DNA of 64,000 bases from an uncultured Prevotellaceae bacterium (GCA_900318555.1 ONKX01000007.1:1-64000), one strand, 5' to 3'. Shown: positions 6,763-17,224, counted from the stretch's first letter. Numbers and translations: made by a program. The notes: generated by a model from the sequence alone, not told the origin.

Positions 6763-8728
6763 TCAGATGCCCGAGACCACAAAACGGACTCCCTTGGTAT
6801 ATGTCTGGTCGAGGAAGAGGTCGTAACCCATTGAGATGGCAAGGCGACGGGCCAGAGGCAGACCGATGCCCAGGCTGTGTTCATCAGGCGAGAGACGGAC
6901 GAAGGGATCAAAGATGCGTTCTGCATCTGAGGCAGGAATAACCGGACCTTCATTGCTGACTGATATGGCATAAGTACCGTCTGCATTGGCATGACAACTC
7001 ATCAGCACAATACCGCCAGTGGCATACTTGTCAGCATTGTCGAGCAGGCAGTTCAGCAGCTCCTGCAACAAGGGGTTGGTATTCACCATCACGTCGTCAG
7101 CCACTTCAGTCTTAAACTCTGTGACCAGCACGCGCTGCTTTTCTACAGCCGAGGGGTGCAGGTCGTAACTGTTCAGGATGGAGTGCACCTCTTCGTTGAG
7201 CCCTATTCTGTCTGGCTTAGGCGAGGGAATATCGTCGTTATAGATACTGAACAGGATGAGCTGATGGGCAGAGGTGGCCACACGGTAGGCATCGCGGCAA
7301 ACGCTGGCTCGCAACTGCATATATTCATCGTGAGGAATCTGTCCGTTCCCATCGATAATCACCTCCGACGTGTTGATCAAGGTAATCAGTGGGGAGCGAA
7401 GGGCATCCATACACACCAGCTTCTCCTCGTCGGAGATACCGACTGTTCCCCTGGCATAGGAGTCGAGTACTGGATCCATCAGCGACTCTATGGTACGGGC
7501 AGCAGTGAGGATGTCGTTATAGCGCTTGGGGCGCTCATCCGGATTCAGGAGAAAATCAGGATTGTTGAAGATACGGGCATAGCCTCTCAGCACATTGATG
7601 GGCGACTTCAACTTCTCCTGTATCGTAGTGACAAAGGCACGACGGATGGCCTGTCCGGCTTCAGTGCGACTGCGAGCCTCCTGCAACTGAAGGAACTGCT
7701 CCTTCAATCGGAGGTTCTTATTGTGGCGATACACGAGCATACCGATGAGCAAACCGATGATAGCCAATGCCATCAATCCCACTATCAGTAATTGTACGTG
7801 TCGCATTTCAGCCTTTTCCTGCTCTGCCTGAAGCAGGTCGATGTCACGTGCCATATCAGTCATATGCAACTCCAGCGCTTCGCGCTCGGCAATGAGTTGA
7901 AGGCTGTCCTTCAGTTCTGAGGCACGAAAGGCCTGCTTCCAGTCGCCCATCTGCTCATAGACGCACATCAATAGAGTCGCACCAGGCAAGGGCACTCTGG
8001 TAGTCTTTCCGTATAAGACTATGACAGACCATCACTTGCTGGAGGTTTGTCGCATTGAACTGTTCTGGCTGATTGTGGCGAATGCTGTCATACTTGGTGA
8101 AATAACGCTCAAAGGCCTCGTAGTCGCCCATCTTGTTGGCGATGATGCAACGGTAGCCCAGCACACCACTCTCGTACATCGGGTTCTCGAGCATCTGCTG
8201 AGGCAGGCTGTCAAGACATGCCATCGCCTCGGCGGGACGCTTAAAGCTGAGCGACTGAGCCAAAGAGAGGTAGGAATTGAATACAGACACAGGGTCCTTC
8301 TCAGCATCGATGCCCTGCAAGGCGCGTCGGAAGAACTTCTCACCCAGCTCAGGCTGGTTGCGACCGTTATAGAAAAAGCCCAGTCCCATGTTGGCGATAT
8401 AGAGATAGCGCTCTTGATGGCGCTCCTCGATATTAATCTCAGCGAAGGCACGATGGAAATACTTGTGGTTCACATCATAGATAACACGGTTCATCCACGT
8501 GCGATAGTATTTTTCCCAATCTTGGCGCTCCTCCAGATAGTCCATAAATGTCTGATGCGCCTCATAAAAGTCCGTATCGCTACCACTGACTTGCGTCTCA
8601 TAAAGGCGCTGCACCATGGCCTGCTCTTGTTCCTGGGGTTGCTGCTTCTCTTGGTCGGCAGGCTTCTGACGGGCAGTGAGCGTTACACTTACCATCAACA
8701 GGGCTACTATAGCAAATATCTTTTTCAT
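6763..8728 (-). pseudogene. TPR sensor histidine kinase, frameshifted and lacking the phospho-His
   Basis: Two frames make one gene. The 5' part (8728 to a stop at 7955) has a signal peptide (MKKIFAIVALLMVSVTLTA) and tetratricopeptide helices. The 3' part, open from 7995 in another frame, continues with a TPR-like piece (CVYEQMGDWKQAF), a coiled coil, one membrane helix (LLIVGLMALAIIGLLIGML) and a HATPase domain with N-box (LLDNADKY) and G-box (LGIGLPLARR). At the junction the spacing between YQSALAWCDSID and GDWKQAF is about 14 residues too short for TPR phasing, which suggests an out-of-frame deletion rather than a single-base slip. The HisKA region reads IQEKLKSPIN where ISHEIRTPLN is usual, so the phosphorylated His is replaced by Glu. 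It was probably a degenerate signalling ATPase even before the break. The neighbouring AraC-type regulator may be its partner. Confidence 0.75.
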
Positions 8729-8805
8729 TCCTATATATGATTTCATTTTGAGTCTATCGTCAAGTCTCTTGCCTGTCTCTGGATTCATAGACGGAAAAAG
8801 CGATG

Positions 8806-8813
8806 CAAAGATA
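8806..8813 (-). promoter_or_regulatory. -7 promoter box for sensor kinase
   Basis: TATCTTTG on the minus strand, upstream of the signal-peptide start at 8728. Alternative starts at 8746 and 8788 also lie downstream of it. Confidence 0.6.
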
Positions 8814-8862
8814 ACAAAAAAAACTGGAATATGCTACCCCAAAGAAGCCTTTACCATCAAAA

Positions 8863-8904
8863 TTTGCAAATTCTGAGACTGTATTTGCAAATTCTGAGAG
8901 TCGT
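8863..8904. repeat. 21-bp direct repeat (family E)
   Basis: TTTGCAAATTCTGAGA occurs at 8863 and again at 8884, exactly 21 bp apart. It lies between the AraC-type gene and the kinase promoter. Confidence 0.65.
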
Positions 8905-8939
8905 CAGATGGAAAAAACCATTGCCGATGGTTTGAGGGG

Positions 8940-10070
8940 TTACTTCGCTGTGTTACGCATCCACGTCAAGACCGTCTGGCCCATGCGCTGCTTGAAGGCT
9001 ACGGCAAAAGTGCTATAACTCCTGAAACCGCACTCCTGGGCCAGTTGCTGGGCAGTGAAAGAGCGCTTGTCAACGGTAGCCTCTTGGTAGAGACGCACAA
9101 AGTGCTGGATGCGCAAACTATTGATATAGGCATTATAAGTGGTGTCCTGACGTGTAAAATACTGGCTGAGATAATAACGGTTGGTTCCGATGGCCTTGCT
9201 GAGCTGACTGAGCGTAATGTCTTGTCGCAAGTAGAGCTGTCTTCCCTCGCAATAGTGCTCCAGCAACTGTCCGATGTTGTCAGGAATGGTGACCTGGGGC
9301 GCACTGGATTGTAAGGCCATCACCTCCTCCAGGCCCGTCGCCTCAATGATGTCATCATTATCGTCATTGTTCTCCAGCGTCTGCAACGTCTCCACCCGCC
9401 AGAGCAGGATAGCGATAAACAAGTAGTCGAACACCTGAACGGCATACTCGAAGGTCATGCCATTATTGGAGTATATGTAGAAACTAAGAACCAGTAGACA
9501 GGTGGCCAGCACCATAAAGCTCTGCCACACCTCTTTGTTCTCCAGGTCAGCATAGTTATTACGAAGCCACAGGCTATACTGCCTGACTGCAAAGGCCATA
9601 TATATGAACATTACAACGGTCATCAACATGAAATAGCATTGTATCCAGGGCAAAAGGGCTATGTCATTACGATAAGCAGTCGCTGCAAATAAGGCTGCAA
9701 CTGGCAACGAGGCTAAGATGAAGGGCCAGAGCGGGCGACGACGGTCTTGCAACATCGCCTGAAGCATACCCATGATAAGGGGTATCAGCACCATACAGTC
9801 GAGGGCAGCTGCCACGATGATACACATCAGAGAATCGCCAAAGTGATGGCCGTACTTGACTAATATATACCACGATATATGGCTCACCACAATAACCCCA
9901 AAGAAAACAGCCACCCAGCGACGCAGCCTCAGAGGAGGCGTGACTTCGGGCGCAATTGCATTGCTACGGCGGAACAACATATAGACGCAGGCAATGAGCG
10001 CAAAGATCATTGACCCGCCATAGACCATCATGTAAAATGAATCTGAAAAGACTTGCTGTTGGTCGTACAT
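8940..10070 (-). CDS. Membrane-anchored AraC-family regulator
   Basis: 376 residues. The first two thirds contain six or seven hydrophobic helices (from MMVYGGSMIFALIACVYML to FDYLFIAILLWRV). A short acidic linker (ENNDDNDDIIE) follows, then a C-terminal AraC-type double helix-turn-helix (ITLSQLSKAIGTNRYYLSQ and FTAQQLAQECGFRSYSTFA, then FKQRMGQTVLTWM). DNA-binding regulators tethered to the inner membrane in this way are common in Prevotella. The signal sensed is unknown. A -7 box (10105-10112) precedes the start. It lies upstream of the disrupted sensor kinase on the same strand, but a gap with its own promoter separates them. Target genes cannot be deduced. Confidence 0.85.
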   Translation of the reverse strand: MYDQQQVFSDSFYMMVYGGSMIFALIACVYMLFRRSNAIAPEVTPPLRLRRWVAVFFGVIVVSHISWYILVKYGHHFGDSLMCIIVAAALDCMVLIPLIMGMLQAMLQDRRRPLWPFILASLPVAALFAATAYRNDIALLPWIQCYFMLMTVVMFIYMAFAVRQYSLWLRNNYADLENKEVWQSFMVLATCLLVLSFYIYSNNGMTFEYAVQVFDYLFIAILLWRVETLQTLENNDDNDDIIEATGLEEVMALQSSAPQVTIPDNIGQLLEHYCEGRQLYLRQDITLSQLSKAIGTNRYYLSQYFTRQDTTYNAYINSLRIQHFVRLYQEATVDKRSFTAQQLAQECGFRSYSTFAVAFKQRMGQTVLTWMRNTAK

Positions 10071-10104
10071 ATTAAATATTTAGTCCTATCTCGTAAAACT
10101 ACTG

Positions 10105-10112
10105 CAAAAGTA
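10105..10112 (-). promoter_or_regulatory. -7 promoter box for AraC-type gene
   Basis: TACTTTTG on the minus strand, 35 bases before the start codon at 10070. Confidence 0.55.
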
Positions 10113-10166
10113 CAACTTTTCCGTCGATAAAACAAATATTTCTATGAGAAAACTGTTATTTACTGA

Positions 10167-10243
10167 CACTAAAATGCAATACTCCGAACGAAATTTCAAA
10201 TACTCCAAAAGTATTTCCGCTTACTCCGATAGTATTGCCACAA
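10167..10243. repeat. 21-bp phased array (family A)
   Basis: ACTCC starts at 10181, 10202 and 10223 (21-bp spacing), preceded by CACTAAAATGCAAT. It is nearly identical to the array at 547-617, including the non-repeated flank, so the two are copies of one element. Confidence 0.75.
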
Positions 10244-10345
10244 TTACTTAGGCTGTAGCTTCCCGTTGCAACTGAAGACACCTTTTCCATCGAAACATTG
10301 TGCTCATGCCGTGCACGGAAGGGTTAAATATTCATGTCTCATTAA

Positions 10346-10380
10346 CAAAAAGAGCACCGCAGGAGATATGCGGCGCTCTT
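10346..10380 (-). terminator. Rho-independent terminator of frdCAB
   Basis: On the minus strand AGAGCGCCGCA pairs with TGCGGTGCTCT across a 6-base loop and is followed by TTTTT. It lies about 60 bases past the frdB stop codon. Confidence 0.85.
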
Positions 10381-10437
10381 ATAATAATAATGTACGTGCG
10401 ATTAGTCTGCCTGAAAGCCTTGACTAAAATGCACCTT

Positions 10438-11196
10438 TTAATCAGCCAGCTTGGCCTTAATCATCTCGCGGTTCAAGCGAGCGATGTTGGCGATGGTCTC
10501 GTTCTTCGGGCAGACGGCCTCGCAGGCGCGGGTGTTGGTGCAGTTACCGAAGCCGAGTTCGTCCATCTTGGCAATCATGTTCTTCACACGACGGGCTGCC
10601 TCTACGCGACCCTGGGGAAGCAGAGCCAGCTGGCTAACCTTAGATGATACGAACAGCATAGCCGAACCGTTCTTACAAGCAGCGACGCAAGCGCCACAGC
10701 CGATGCAAGAGGCGCAGTCCATAGCCTCGTCAGCGTCCTCCTTAGGAATGAGGATAGCGTTGGCATCCTGAGCCTGACCTGTGCGGATTGTAGTGTAACC
10801 ACCGGCCTGGATAATCTTATCGAAGGCACCGCGGTCAACCATACAGTCCTTAATCACGGGGAAGGCTGCTGAGCGCCAAGGCTCGACGGTGATGACGTCG
10901 CCATCATTGAAGCGGCGCATATAGAGCTGGCAGGTGGTGGCACCACGCTCGGTGAGACCGTGAGGTGTACCGTTGATGTAGAGCGAGCACATACCGCAGA
11001 TACCTTCGCGGCAGTCGTGGTCGAATACGAAGGGCTCCTTGCCTTCGTTGATGAGCTCCTCGTTCAGGATGTCAAGCATCTCGAGGAACGAGGTGTCGTC
11101 GGGAATGTCGTGCATCTCGTGGGTGTCGAAATGTCCCTGGTCCTTGGGGCCATTCTGGCGCCAGAACTTTATTGTAAAGCTTATATTTTTTGCCAT
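10438..11196 (-). CDS. frdB: Fumarate reductase iron-sulfur subunit
   Basis: 252 residues. The N-terminal ferredoxin domain has the 2Fe-2S ligands Cys62, Cys67, Cys70 and Cys89 (CREGICGMC). The C-terminal domain has [14 protein letters not shown] (Cys161-174) and a second set around Cys219-229 for the remaining clusters. The subunit carries electrons between the membrane cytochrome b and the flavoprotein in the quinol:fumarate reductase / succinate dehydrogenase complex. In Prevotella and Bacteroides this complex makes succinate during anaerobic fumarate respiration. It is last in frdCAB, 46 bases after frdA, and is followed by a strong terminator. Length and motifs look normal, unlike the broken frdA before it. 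Confidence 0.92.
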   Translation of the reverse strand: MAKNISFTIKFWRQNGPKDQGHFDTHEMHDIPDDTSFLEMLDILNEELINEGKEPFVFDHDCREGICGMCSLYINGTPHGLTERGATTCQLYMRRFNDGDVITVEPWRSAAFPVIKDCMVDRGAFDKIIQAGGYTTIRTGQAQDANAILIPKEDADEAMDCASCIGCGACVAACKNGSAMLFVSSKVSQLALLPQGRVEAARRVKNMIAKMDELGFGNCTNTRACEAVCPKNETIANIARLNREMIKAKLAD

Positions 11197-11242
11197 AATT
11201 TAAACGTTTTGGGGGTGCTGTTACACAGCACCAAACTCAACA

Positions 11243-13034
11243 TTAATTCTTGTAATTACGGGTTTGAACCTTGATTGCCTCGTACTCCAGCGGCTCCTTG
11301 ATGAGCTCGGGCTCGTTGCCCTTGCCTTTGTACTCCCAGCAGCCTACGTAGAAGTAGTTCTCGTCGTCGCGCTTAGCCTCACCTTCCTCGGTCTGATACT
11401 CCTCGCGGAAGTGACCACCGCAGGACTCGTTACGAGAGAGAGCGTCGAAAGCAACAAGCTGTCCCATGGTGAAGAAGTCACGCAGGTGGATAGCCTTGTC
11501 GAGCTCGATGTTCAAGCCTTCCTTGGTTCCAGGAACGAAGAGGTTCGAGTCGAACTCCTTCTCCAGTTCGTGCATCTTCTTTAGGCCTGTCTTCAGGCCC
11601 TCAGCGGTGCGGCCCATACCTACATACTCCCACATGATGTGACCGAGTTCCTTATGGATAGAGTCAACAGAGCGCTTACCCTTGATGTTCAGCAGACGGT
11701 CGAGCTCAGCATCCACCTTCTTTTCAGCCTCAGCGAACTCAGGAAGATCAGTAGAAACCTTTGGCCATACAGCCTGATCAGCCAGATAGTTCTGGATGGT
11801 GTAAGGCAGCACGAAGTAACCATCGGCCAGACCCTGCATCAGAGCAGAAGCACCCAGACGGTTAGCACCGTGGTCAGATAGATCATCATCGGCTTGTAGT
11901 ACTTCACGCCGTTGATCTCGTTGGCTACATCGCCAGGGAATACGTCGGTAATCTCCTCGTACATCTCGAAGAGGTTGCCATAACGCTGCATGATGATATC
12001 AAGACCCAGACGGTTGATAGACTCAGAGAAATCGAGGAATACTGCCAGACCGGTGTTGTTCACACCGAAGCCCTTGTCGCAACGCTCCTTGGCGGCACGA
12101 GAGGCCACGTCACGAGGAACAAGGTTACCGAAGGCAGGATAGCGGCGCTCCAGATAGTAGTCGCGATCCTCCTCAGGAATTTCCCAACCCTGCTTGGTAC
12201 CAGCCTGCAAAGCCTTAGCATCCTCAATCTTCTTAGGCACCCAGATACGACCGTCGTTACGCAGTGACTCAGACATCAGCGTCAGCTTAGACTGCTTGTC
12301 GCCATGAACGGGGATACAGGTGGGGTGAATCTGAACGTACCGTATCCACCAGTAGCGATAACAACAGCGTTAGCGCTGAAACGCTCCAGCTTACCAGTGC
12401 AGAGGTTCTTGGCGATGATACCACGAGCGCGGCCATCAACGATGACCACATCCTCCATCTCGTAACGAGTGTAGAGCTTTACCTTACCAGCATTTACCTG
12501 GCAGCTCAGTGAGCTATAGGCACCCAGCAGCAATTGCTGACCGGTCTGACCTTTAGCGTAGAAAGTACGGCTTACCTGGGCACCACCGAAAGAACGGTTA
12601 GCCAACATACCACCGTATTCACGAGCGAAGGGAACGCCCTGAGCTACGCACTGGTCGATAATGTTGTTGCTGACCTCAGCCAGACGATAAACGTTAGCCT
12701 CGCGAGCACGATAGTCACCACCCTTTACAGTATCGTAGAACAGACGGTAAACAGAGTCACCATCGTTCTGATAGCACTTAGCGGCATTGATACCACCCTG
12801 AGCAGCGATAGAGTGAGCACGACGGGGAGAGTCCTGAATACACAGGTTGATGACGTTGAAGCCCATCTCGCCGAGTGAAGCAGCTGCAGAAGCACCAGCC
12901 AGACCAGTACCAACTACAATCACATCAAGTTTCAGCTTGTTCTTGGGGTTAACCAAGCGCTGGTGAGCCTTATATTCCTTCCATTTCTCAGGTACTGGAC
13001 CTGCGGGAATCTTAGAATCAATTACTTTTGCCAT
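11243..13034 (-). pseudogene. frdA: Fumarate reductase flavoprotein, two internal deletions
   Basis: Three frames make up one gene. The first (13034 to about 12350) has the FAD-binding start ([15 protein letters not shown]) and reads up to VIATGGYG. The frame then shifts to [13 protein letters not shown], and about 33 residues normally found between them (the FLSTNAM region) are missing. The second frame runs through [15 protein letters not shown] to KYYKPMMI. It then shifts to [17 protein letters not shown], with about 32 residues (the HYTMGG/GLFAIGE region, part of the active site and FAD site) missing. The rest is normal to 11243. Total length is 1792 bases against about 1970 expected. As written the gene cannot make an active subunit, while frdB and frdC are intact. 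Expected lengths are from family knowledge. The start overlaps the end of frdC by 17 bases. Confidence 0.85.
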
Positions 13035-13740
13035 AATAGGCAGCGCAGCAACCACCATTACACAATGAAGGAGCGCAACCGAACCAGAAAGCCAGTACCA
13101 CTACGAGGAAGCCCAACATCAGCAGGGTAACATAGATACCACCAATGACCTTCCAACGGCAGAGCCAAGTCTTACCACTCCAACCAAGGGTCTGCATAGC
13201 TGACCAGAAGCCGTGAGTCAGGTGGAACCAAATGGCAACAAGCCAAATAACGTAAAGCACTACGAACAGAGGATTGGCAAAAGTCTCCTTGATCCAACCA
13301 AAACCATCAGAAGGACTCAGAGTCGTCTCCATACCAACGAGCTCAGCAAACATCATGTTGTACCAGAAATTGAACAGGTGCAACAACAAGCCCAGGCAGA
13401 TAATGATACCCAGCACAAGCATGTTCTTCGATGCCCACTCCACCTTGCCAGCATTTACCGTAGTAGCTACGTCGTAGCGACTGCTGCCACGAGCGGTACG
13501 GTTCTGTGCAGTCAGGATGAATGCATAGACAATGTGAATCACAGCCAGAGCAGCCAGACCAAGTGTTGCCACAACGGCATACCAGTTGGCACCCAGCAAT
13601 TCGCAAATCATGTTGTAAGCCTCACCCGAGAAGAGCGCCACAACGTTCATGCATCCGTGGAATGTCAGGAACAGAATCAGCGCAATACCCGTGACGGACA
13701 TTACAACTTTTCGACCGATTGATGAATTAATTAACCACAT
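13018..13740 (-). CDS. frdC: Fumarate reductase cytochrome b subunit
   Basis: 240 residues with five hydrophobic helices. It belongs to the cytochrome b558 type of succinate:quinone oxidoreductase membrane anchors, which carry two b hemes in Bacteroidetes and Gram-positives. Candidate heme-ligand histidines are seen in [28 protein letters not shown] and [10 protein letters not shown]. It anchors FrdA and FrdB to the inner membrane and exchanges electrons with menaquinone. It is the first gene of frdCAB; frdA starts 17 bases before its stop. A minus-strand -7 box (13815-13822) lies upstream. The C-terminus is unusually Cys-rich ([13 protein letters not shown]). Confidence 0.9.
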   Translation of the reverse strand: MWLINSSIGRKVVMSVTGIALILFLTFHGCMNVVALFSGEAYNMICELLGANWYAVVATLGLAALAVIHIVYAFILTAQNRTARGSSRYDVATTVNAGKVEWASKNMLVLGIIICLGLLLHLFNFWYNMMFAELVGMETTLSPSDGFGWIKETFANPLFVVLYVIWLVAIWFHLTHGFWSAMQTLGWSGKTWLCRWKVIGGIYVTLLMLGFLVVVLAFWFGCAPSLCNGGCCAAYYGKSN

Positions 13741-13814
13741 AATTGAATTTGAATTATTAATAATTTAAACTATAAAATACTTGTTATTAGGTATCGCGCA
13801 CACGTTTTAGGCTA

Positions 13815-13822
13815 CAAAGGTA
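13815..13822 (-). promoter_or_regulatory. -7 promoter box for frdCAB
   Basis: TACCTTTG on the minus strand, 75 bases before the frdC start. It is divergent from the box at 13917. Confidence 0.65.
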
Positions 13823-13916
13823 ATGAAAAAAGATGAATTGCGCAAACGTTTCCGTAAAAATATGTTTTATTTATACAAAATCCATTTGATTATTTGGTAT
13901 TTTAGCCAGCTTTTTG

Positions 13917-13924
13917 TATCTTTG
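13917..13924 (+). promoter_or_regulatory. -7 promoter box for isomerase-like gene
   Basis: TATCTTTG, 33 bases before the start at 13958. Confidence 0.65.
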
Positions 13925-13957
13925 TGGCACAAATCTAATCTCTAAAACAACAAAGGT

Positions 13958-15079
13958 ATGAAAGAGAACATCGCCATCTTTACACTCACTTCTGAGTTGC
14001 ACGACGAAGTTGCTGTCAGTGCTGTAACCCATGAGTTTCTGACAAGTCTGGGTCTTGAGTACGAACTGAAAGGTAACGACTATAGCGACTATGGGTCAGC
14101 GAGTCTTAACCTGATTTATGTACGGACGGGAGGTACGGAGGGTATCTTTCTTAAACTACTGCCCGAGTTACAAGCCAAGAGCGACAGGCCGTTCTATTTG
14201 CTGACATCAGGCAAGAGCAATTCGCTGGCGGCATCAATGGAGATACTTTCTTATCTGCGCCAACACGATATCAATGGCGAGATTATTCATGGCAGTCCTG
14301 AGTACATCCGCAATCGCATCCGTCTGCTCCAGAAAGTTGAAGAGGCGCGTCGTTTGTTAAATGGTGCGCGCTTGGGTATCATCGGCAAACCATCCGACTG
14401 GTTGATTTCCAGTCATGCTGACAAGGAAAAAGTTAAGGCTCGTCTGGGCATTGAGCTCGTGGATATACCAATAGAGACGATGTATAAACAGCAGGATATC
14501 TACGAAAGTTTAAAAACAATCATAGCTGAGTATCGGTTGCAGGGTTTTACGCTCCGTTGTTTCGATTTGTTGACTGCCCTGAAAGATACTGGTTGTATGG
14601 CGCTGGCCAAACTCAACGCTGAAGGCTATGTGGCAGGTTGCGAGGGCGACGTACCAGCTATGTTGACGATGATGATAGTCCGTTCACTCTTTGGCATTTC
14701 TGGTTTCCAGGCCAATCCTTCGACAATCAATCCTGAAACTGGCGAGATGCTGTTTGCCCATTGTACTATTCCTTTGAACATGGTGGAACGCTATGAATTG
14801 GATACCCATTTCGAGTCAGGTATCGGTGTCGCCATCAGAGGATTCATGAAGGAAGGGGCTGTTACGGTCTTTAAAGTTTCTGGCGATTTGAAACGTTACT
14901 TTATTGCTGAGGGGACACTCGTACGCAATCAGGCAAAGCCCGACCTTTGTCGTACACAGCAAGTCATCCAATTGGCAGATAAGAGTCAAGCGCAATACTT
15001 CCTAACGAACCCCATTGGCAATCACCACATCATCATACCTGGACATCACAAAGAACTGCTTGAAAGGATTCTAATGTAA
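13958..15079 (+). CDS. Fucose/arabinose isomerase-like protein
   Basis: 373 residues. The N-terminal half is an alpha/beta fold (LNLIYVRTGGTEGIFLKLLPEL, PFYLLTSGKSNSLAASMEIL). It resembles the L-fucose isomerase-like proteins of Bacteroidetes more than true ketol isomerases. Family features seen are GKPSDWLISS, GCEGDVPAMLTMMI and the C-terminal GNHHIIIPG. Shorter than classical FucI (about 590 residues), it may act on an unknown sugar or be non-catalytic. No signal peptide. It is a single gene with its own promoter, divergent from frdCAB. The substrate cannot be assigned. Confidence 0.65.
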   Translation: MKENIAIFTLTSELHDEVAVSAVTHEFLTSLGLEYELKGNDYSDYGSASLNLIYVRTGGTEGIFLKLLPELQAKSDRPFYLLTSGKSNSLAASMEILSYLRQHDINGEIIHGSPEYIRNRIRLLQKVEEARRLLNGARLGIIGKPSDWLISSHADKEKVKARLGIELVDIPIETMYKQQDIYESLKTIIAEYRLQGFTLRCFDLLTALKDTGCMALAKLNAEGYVAGCEGDVPAMLTMMIVRSLFGISGFQANPSTINPETGEMLFAHCTIPLNMVERYELDTHFESGIGVAIRGFMKEGAVTVFKVSGDLKRYFIAEGTLVRNQAKPDLCRTQQVIQLADKSQAQYFLTNPIGNHHIIIPGHHKELLERILM

Positions 15080-15197
15080 CTTTCTTGCTGTATTCTTTTG
15101 CATTTTACTCACTTATTCGTACCTTTGAGATTAACCTCGAAAATAGGCTGCACCTCAAAAATATCCAAATAATTTTGGTATTTTATTCGGTTTGCAC

Positions 15198-15205
15198 TAT
15201 CTTTG
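15198..15205 (+). promoter_or_regulatory. -7 promoter box for mnmG
   Basis: TATCTTTG ends only 5 bases before the ATG at 15210, so the transcript is probably leaderless or nearly so. The same arrangement is seen at dtd. Confidence 0.6.
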
Positions 15206-15209
15206 CAGC

Positions 15210-17159
15210 ATGTTATTAAAATATGATGTAATTGTGATTGGTGGCGGACATGCTGGATGTGAGGCTGCAACGGCCTCTGCTAACATGGGTGCCAAGACAT
15301 TGCTGGTCACGATGGATATGAACAAGATTGCACAGATGTCGTGTAATCCTGCTGTGGGAGGTATCGCGAAAGGACAGATTGTTCGCGAGATTGATGCCTT
15401 AGGTGGTCAGATGGGATTGGTGACGGATGCCACTGCCATCCAGTTCCGTATGCTAAACCGCTCGAAAGGTCCTGCCGTTTGGAGTCCTCGTGCCCAATGT
15501 GACAGGGGAAAGTTTATCTGGAAATGGCGCTCCGTTTTGGATGCTACGCCTAATCTTGACATCTGGCAAGACCAAGCTGATGAATTACTCGTTGAGGAAA
15601 GTGTGCCTGACGGTTTTCCCGTCAGGAAACAGGTCGTTGGCGTCAAGACGATCTGGGGTGCTGAAATCAGAGCAAAGGCTGTCATCATTACCTGCGGTAC
15701 TTTCCTAAATGGCCTGATGCACATCGGACGAAAGATGGTGCCTGGCGGACGTATCGCTGAACCTGCTGTCCCTCATTTCACTGAGAGCATCACGCGTCAC
15801 GGCATCCGTTCTGCTCGTATGAAGACTGGTACGCCAGTCCGTATCGACAAGCGTTCCATTCATTTCGAGGATATGGAACGACAGGATGGCGAGAACGGCT
15901 ATTACAAATTTTCGTATATGGGTGTAGCAAATGTTCAGAGCGACAATCCATCACAACGTCCCTTGCAGCAATTGCCTTGCTGGGTGTGCTATACCAATCC
16001 TGAAGTTCATCAGACTTTGCTTGGAGGATTGGACGACTCCCCACTCTACAATGGACAGATTCAATCGATAGGTCCACGTTATTGTCCTTCGATAGAAACC
16101 AAACTCGTCACCTTCCCTGAACGTCCCCAACACTTGTTATTTTTAGAGCCAGAAGGCGAGGATACCAACGAGATGTATCTGAATGGTTTTTCTTCCAGCC
16201 TGCCAATGGACGTGCAGATAGAAGCACTGAAGAAAATCCCCGCGTTAAGAGACATCAAGGTCTATCGTCCTGGCTATGCCATAGAGTACGATTTCTTCGA
16301 CCCAACACAATTAAAGCATTCGTTGGAATCGAAGGTCATTAGCGGACTTTTTATGGCTGGTCAGGTAAATGGTACGACCGGCTATGAAGAGGCTGGAGGG
16401 CAAGGCACGCTGGCTGGTATCAATGCGGCCTTAATGGCAGGTTCAGTAGGCGGTTGTGGCACAACCGCACACACAACGTTTGAGCTAAAGAGAGACGAAG
16501 CCTACATTGGCGTGCTGATAGATGACCTCGTGACGAAAGGCGTAGATGAGCCATATCGCATGTTTACCTCCAGGGCGGAATATAGAATACTGTTGAGACA
16601 AGATGATGCTGATGCGCGTCTGACGGAGGAGGCATACGAATTAGGAATTGCCAAACGCGATCGTTACGACTGGTGGATAGAAAAGAAAGAAACCATCGAA
16701 AGAATCGAAGAATTCTGTCGCACTTACGCTATTAAACCAAAAGTTGTCAATGGCGCTTTGGAAGCCGCTGGCTCTACCCCACTCGTCTATGGTTGTAAGT
16801 TGGAAGACTTGGTGGCTCGTCCAGAACTGAACTTCGAAAAGCTGCAGGAAATTGTACCTGCATTCCGTGAGGTTATCGAACAGCTGCCCAACAGAAAAGA
16901 AGAAATTGCCGAAGCAGCCGAGATACATATCAAATATAAAGGTTACATCGAACGCGAACGAATGGTAGCAGAAAAAATGCACCGTTTGGAGAATATCAAG
17001 ATAAAAGGTAAGTTTGATTATCCCAATCTGACCGCCATTTCTACGGAGGCGCGTCAGAAATTAGAGAAGATCCAACCTGAAACTTTGGCGCAAGCAAGCA
17101 GAATTCCTGGCGTAAGTCCGAGCGATATTAATGCGATGCTGGTGCTATTAGGAAGATAG
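15210..17159 (+). CDS. mnmG: tRNA uridine-5-carboxymethylaminomethyl synthase MnmG
   Basis: 649 residues from MLLKYDVIVIGGGHAGCE. The FAD-binding GGGHAGC motif is at residues 11-17. The conserved KTGTPVRID and the TGYEEAGGQGTLAGINAA block (second FAD site) are present, and the C-terminal helical domain binds MnmE. With MnmE it makes the cmnm5 modification at the wobble uridine of certain tRNAs. The start at 15210 was chosen over 15192 because the promoter box covers the first upstream codons. mnmG (gidA) is often near the replication origin; here a parS site follows 65 bases after the stop. Confidence 0.95.
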   Translation: MLLKYDVIVIGGGHAGCEAATASANMGAKTLLVTMDMNKIAQMSCNPAVGGIAKGQIVREIDALGGQMGLVTDATAIQFRMLNRSKGPAVWSPRAQCDRGKFIWKWRSVLDATPNLDIWQDQADELLVEESVPDGFPVRKQVVGVKTIWGAEIRAKAVIITCGTFLNGLMHIGRKMVPGGRIAEPAVPHFTESITRHGIRSARMKTGTPVRIDKRSIHFEDMERQDGENGYYKFSYMGVANVQSDNPSQRPLQQLPCWVCYTNPEVHQTLLGGLDDSPLYNGQIQSIGPRYCPSIETKLVTFPERPQHLLFLEPEGEDTNEMYLNGFSSSLPMDVQIEALKKIPALRDIKVYRPGYAIEYDFFDPTQLKHSLESKVISGLFMAGQVNGTTGYEEAGGQGTLAGINAALMAGSVGGCGTTAHTTFELKRDEAYIGVLIDDLVTKGVDEPYRMFTSRAEYRILLRQDDADARLTEEAYELGIAKRDRYDWWIEKKETIERIEEFCRTYAIKPKVVNGALEAAGSTPLVYGCKLEDLVARPELNFEKLQEIVPAFREVIEQLPNRKEEIAEAAEIHIKYKGYIERERMVAEKMHRLENIKIKGKFDYPNLTAISTEARQKLEKIQPETLAQASRIPGVSPSDINAMLVLLGR

Positions 17160-17224
17160 TGGTTGTCTGGCATAGCATTGCGCGCCACACTCCGACCTTC
17201 AGGTAGGAGAATATATAGAACGAA

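Noticed and set aside
6991-8740. Long plus-strand frames opposite the sensor kinase
   Set aside because: They follow the kinase coding pattern on the other strand and lack starts, promoters and domains.
11839-13034. Programmed frameshift in frdA
   Set aside because: About 32-33 conserved residues are absent at each break, so slippage alone could not restore the protein.
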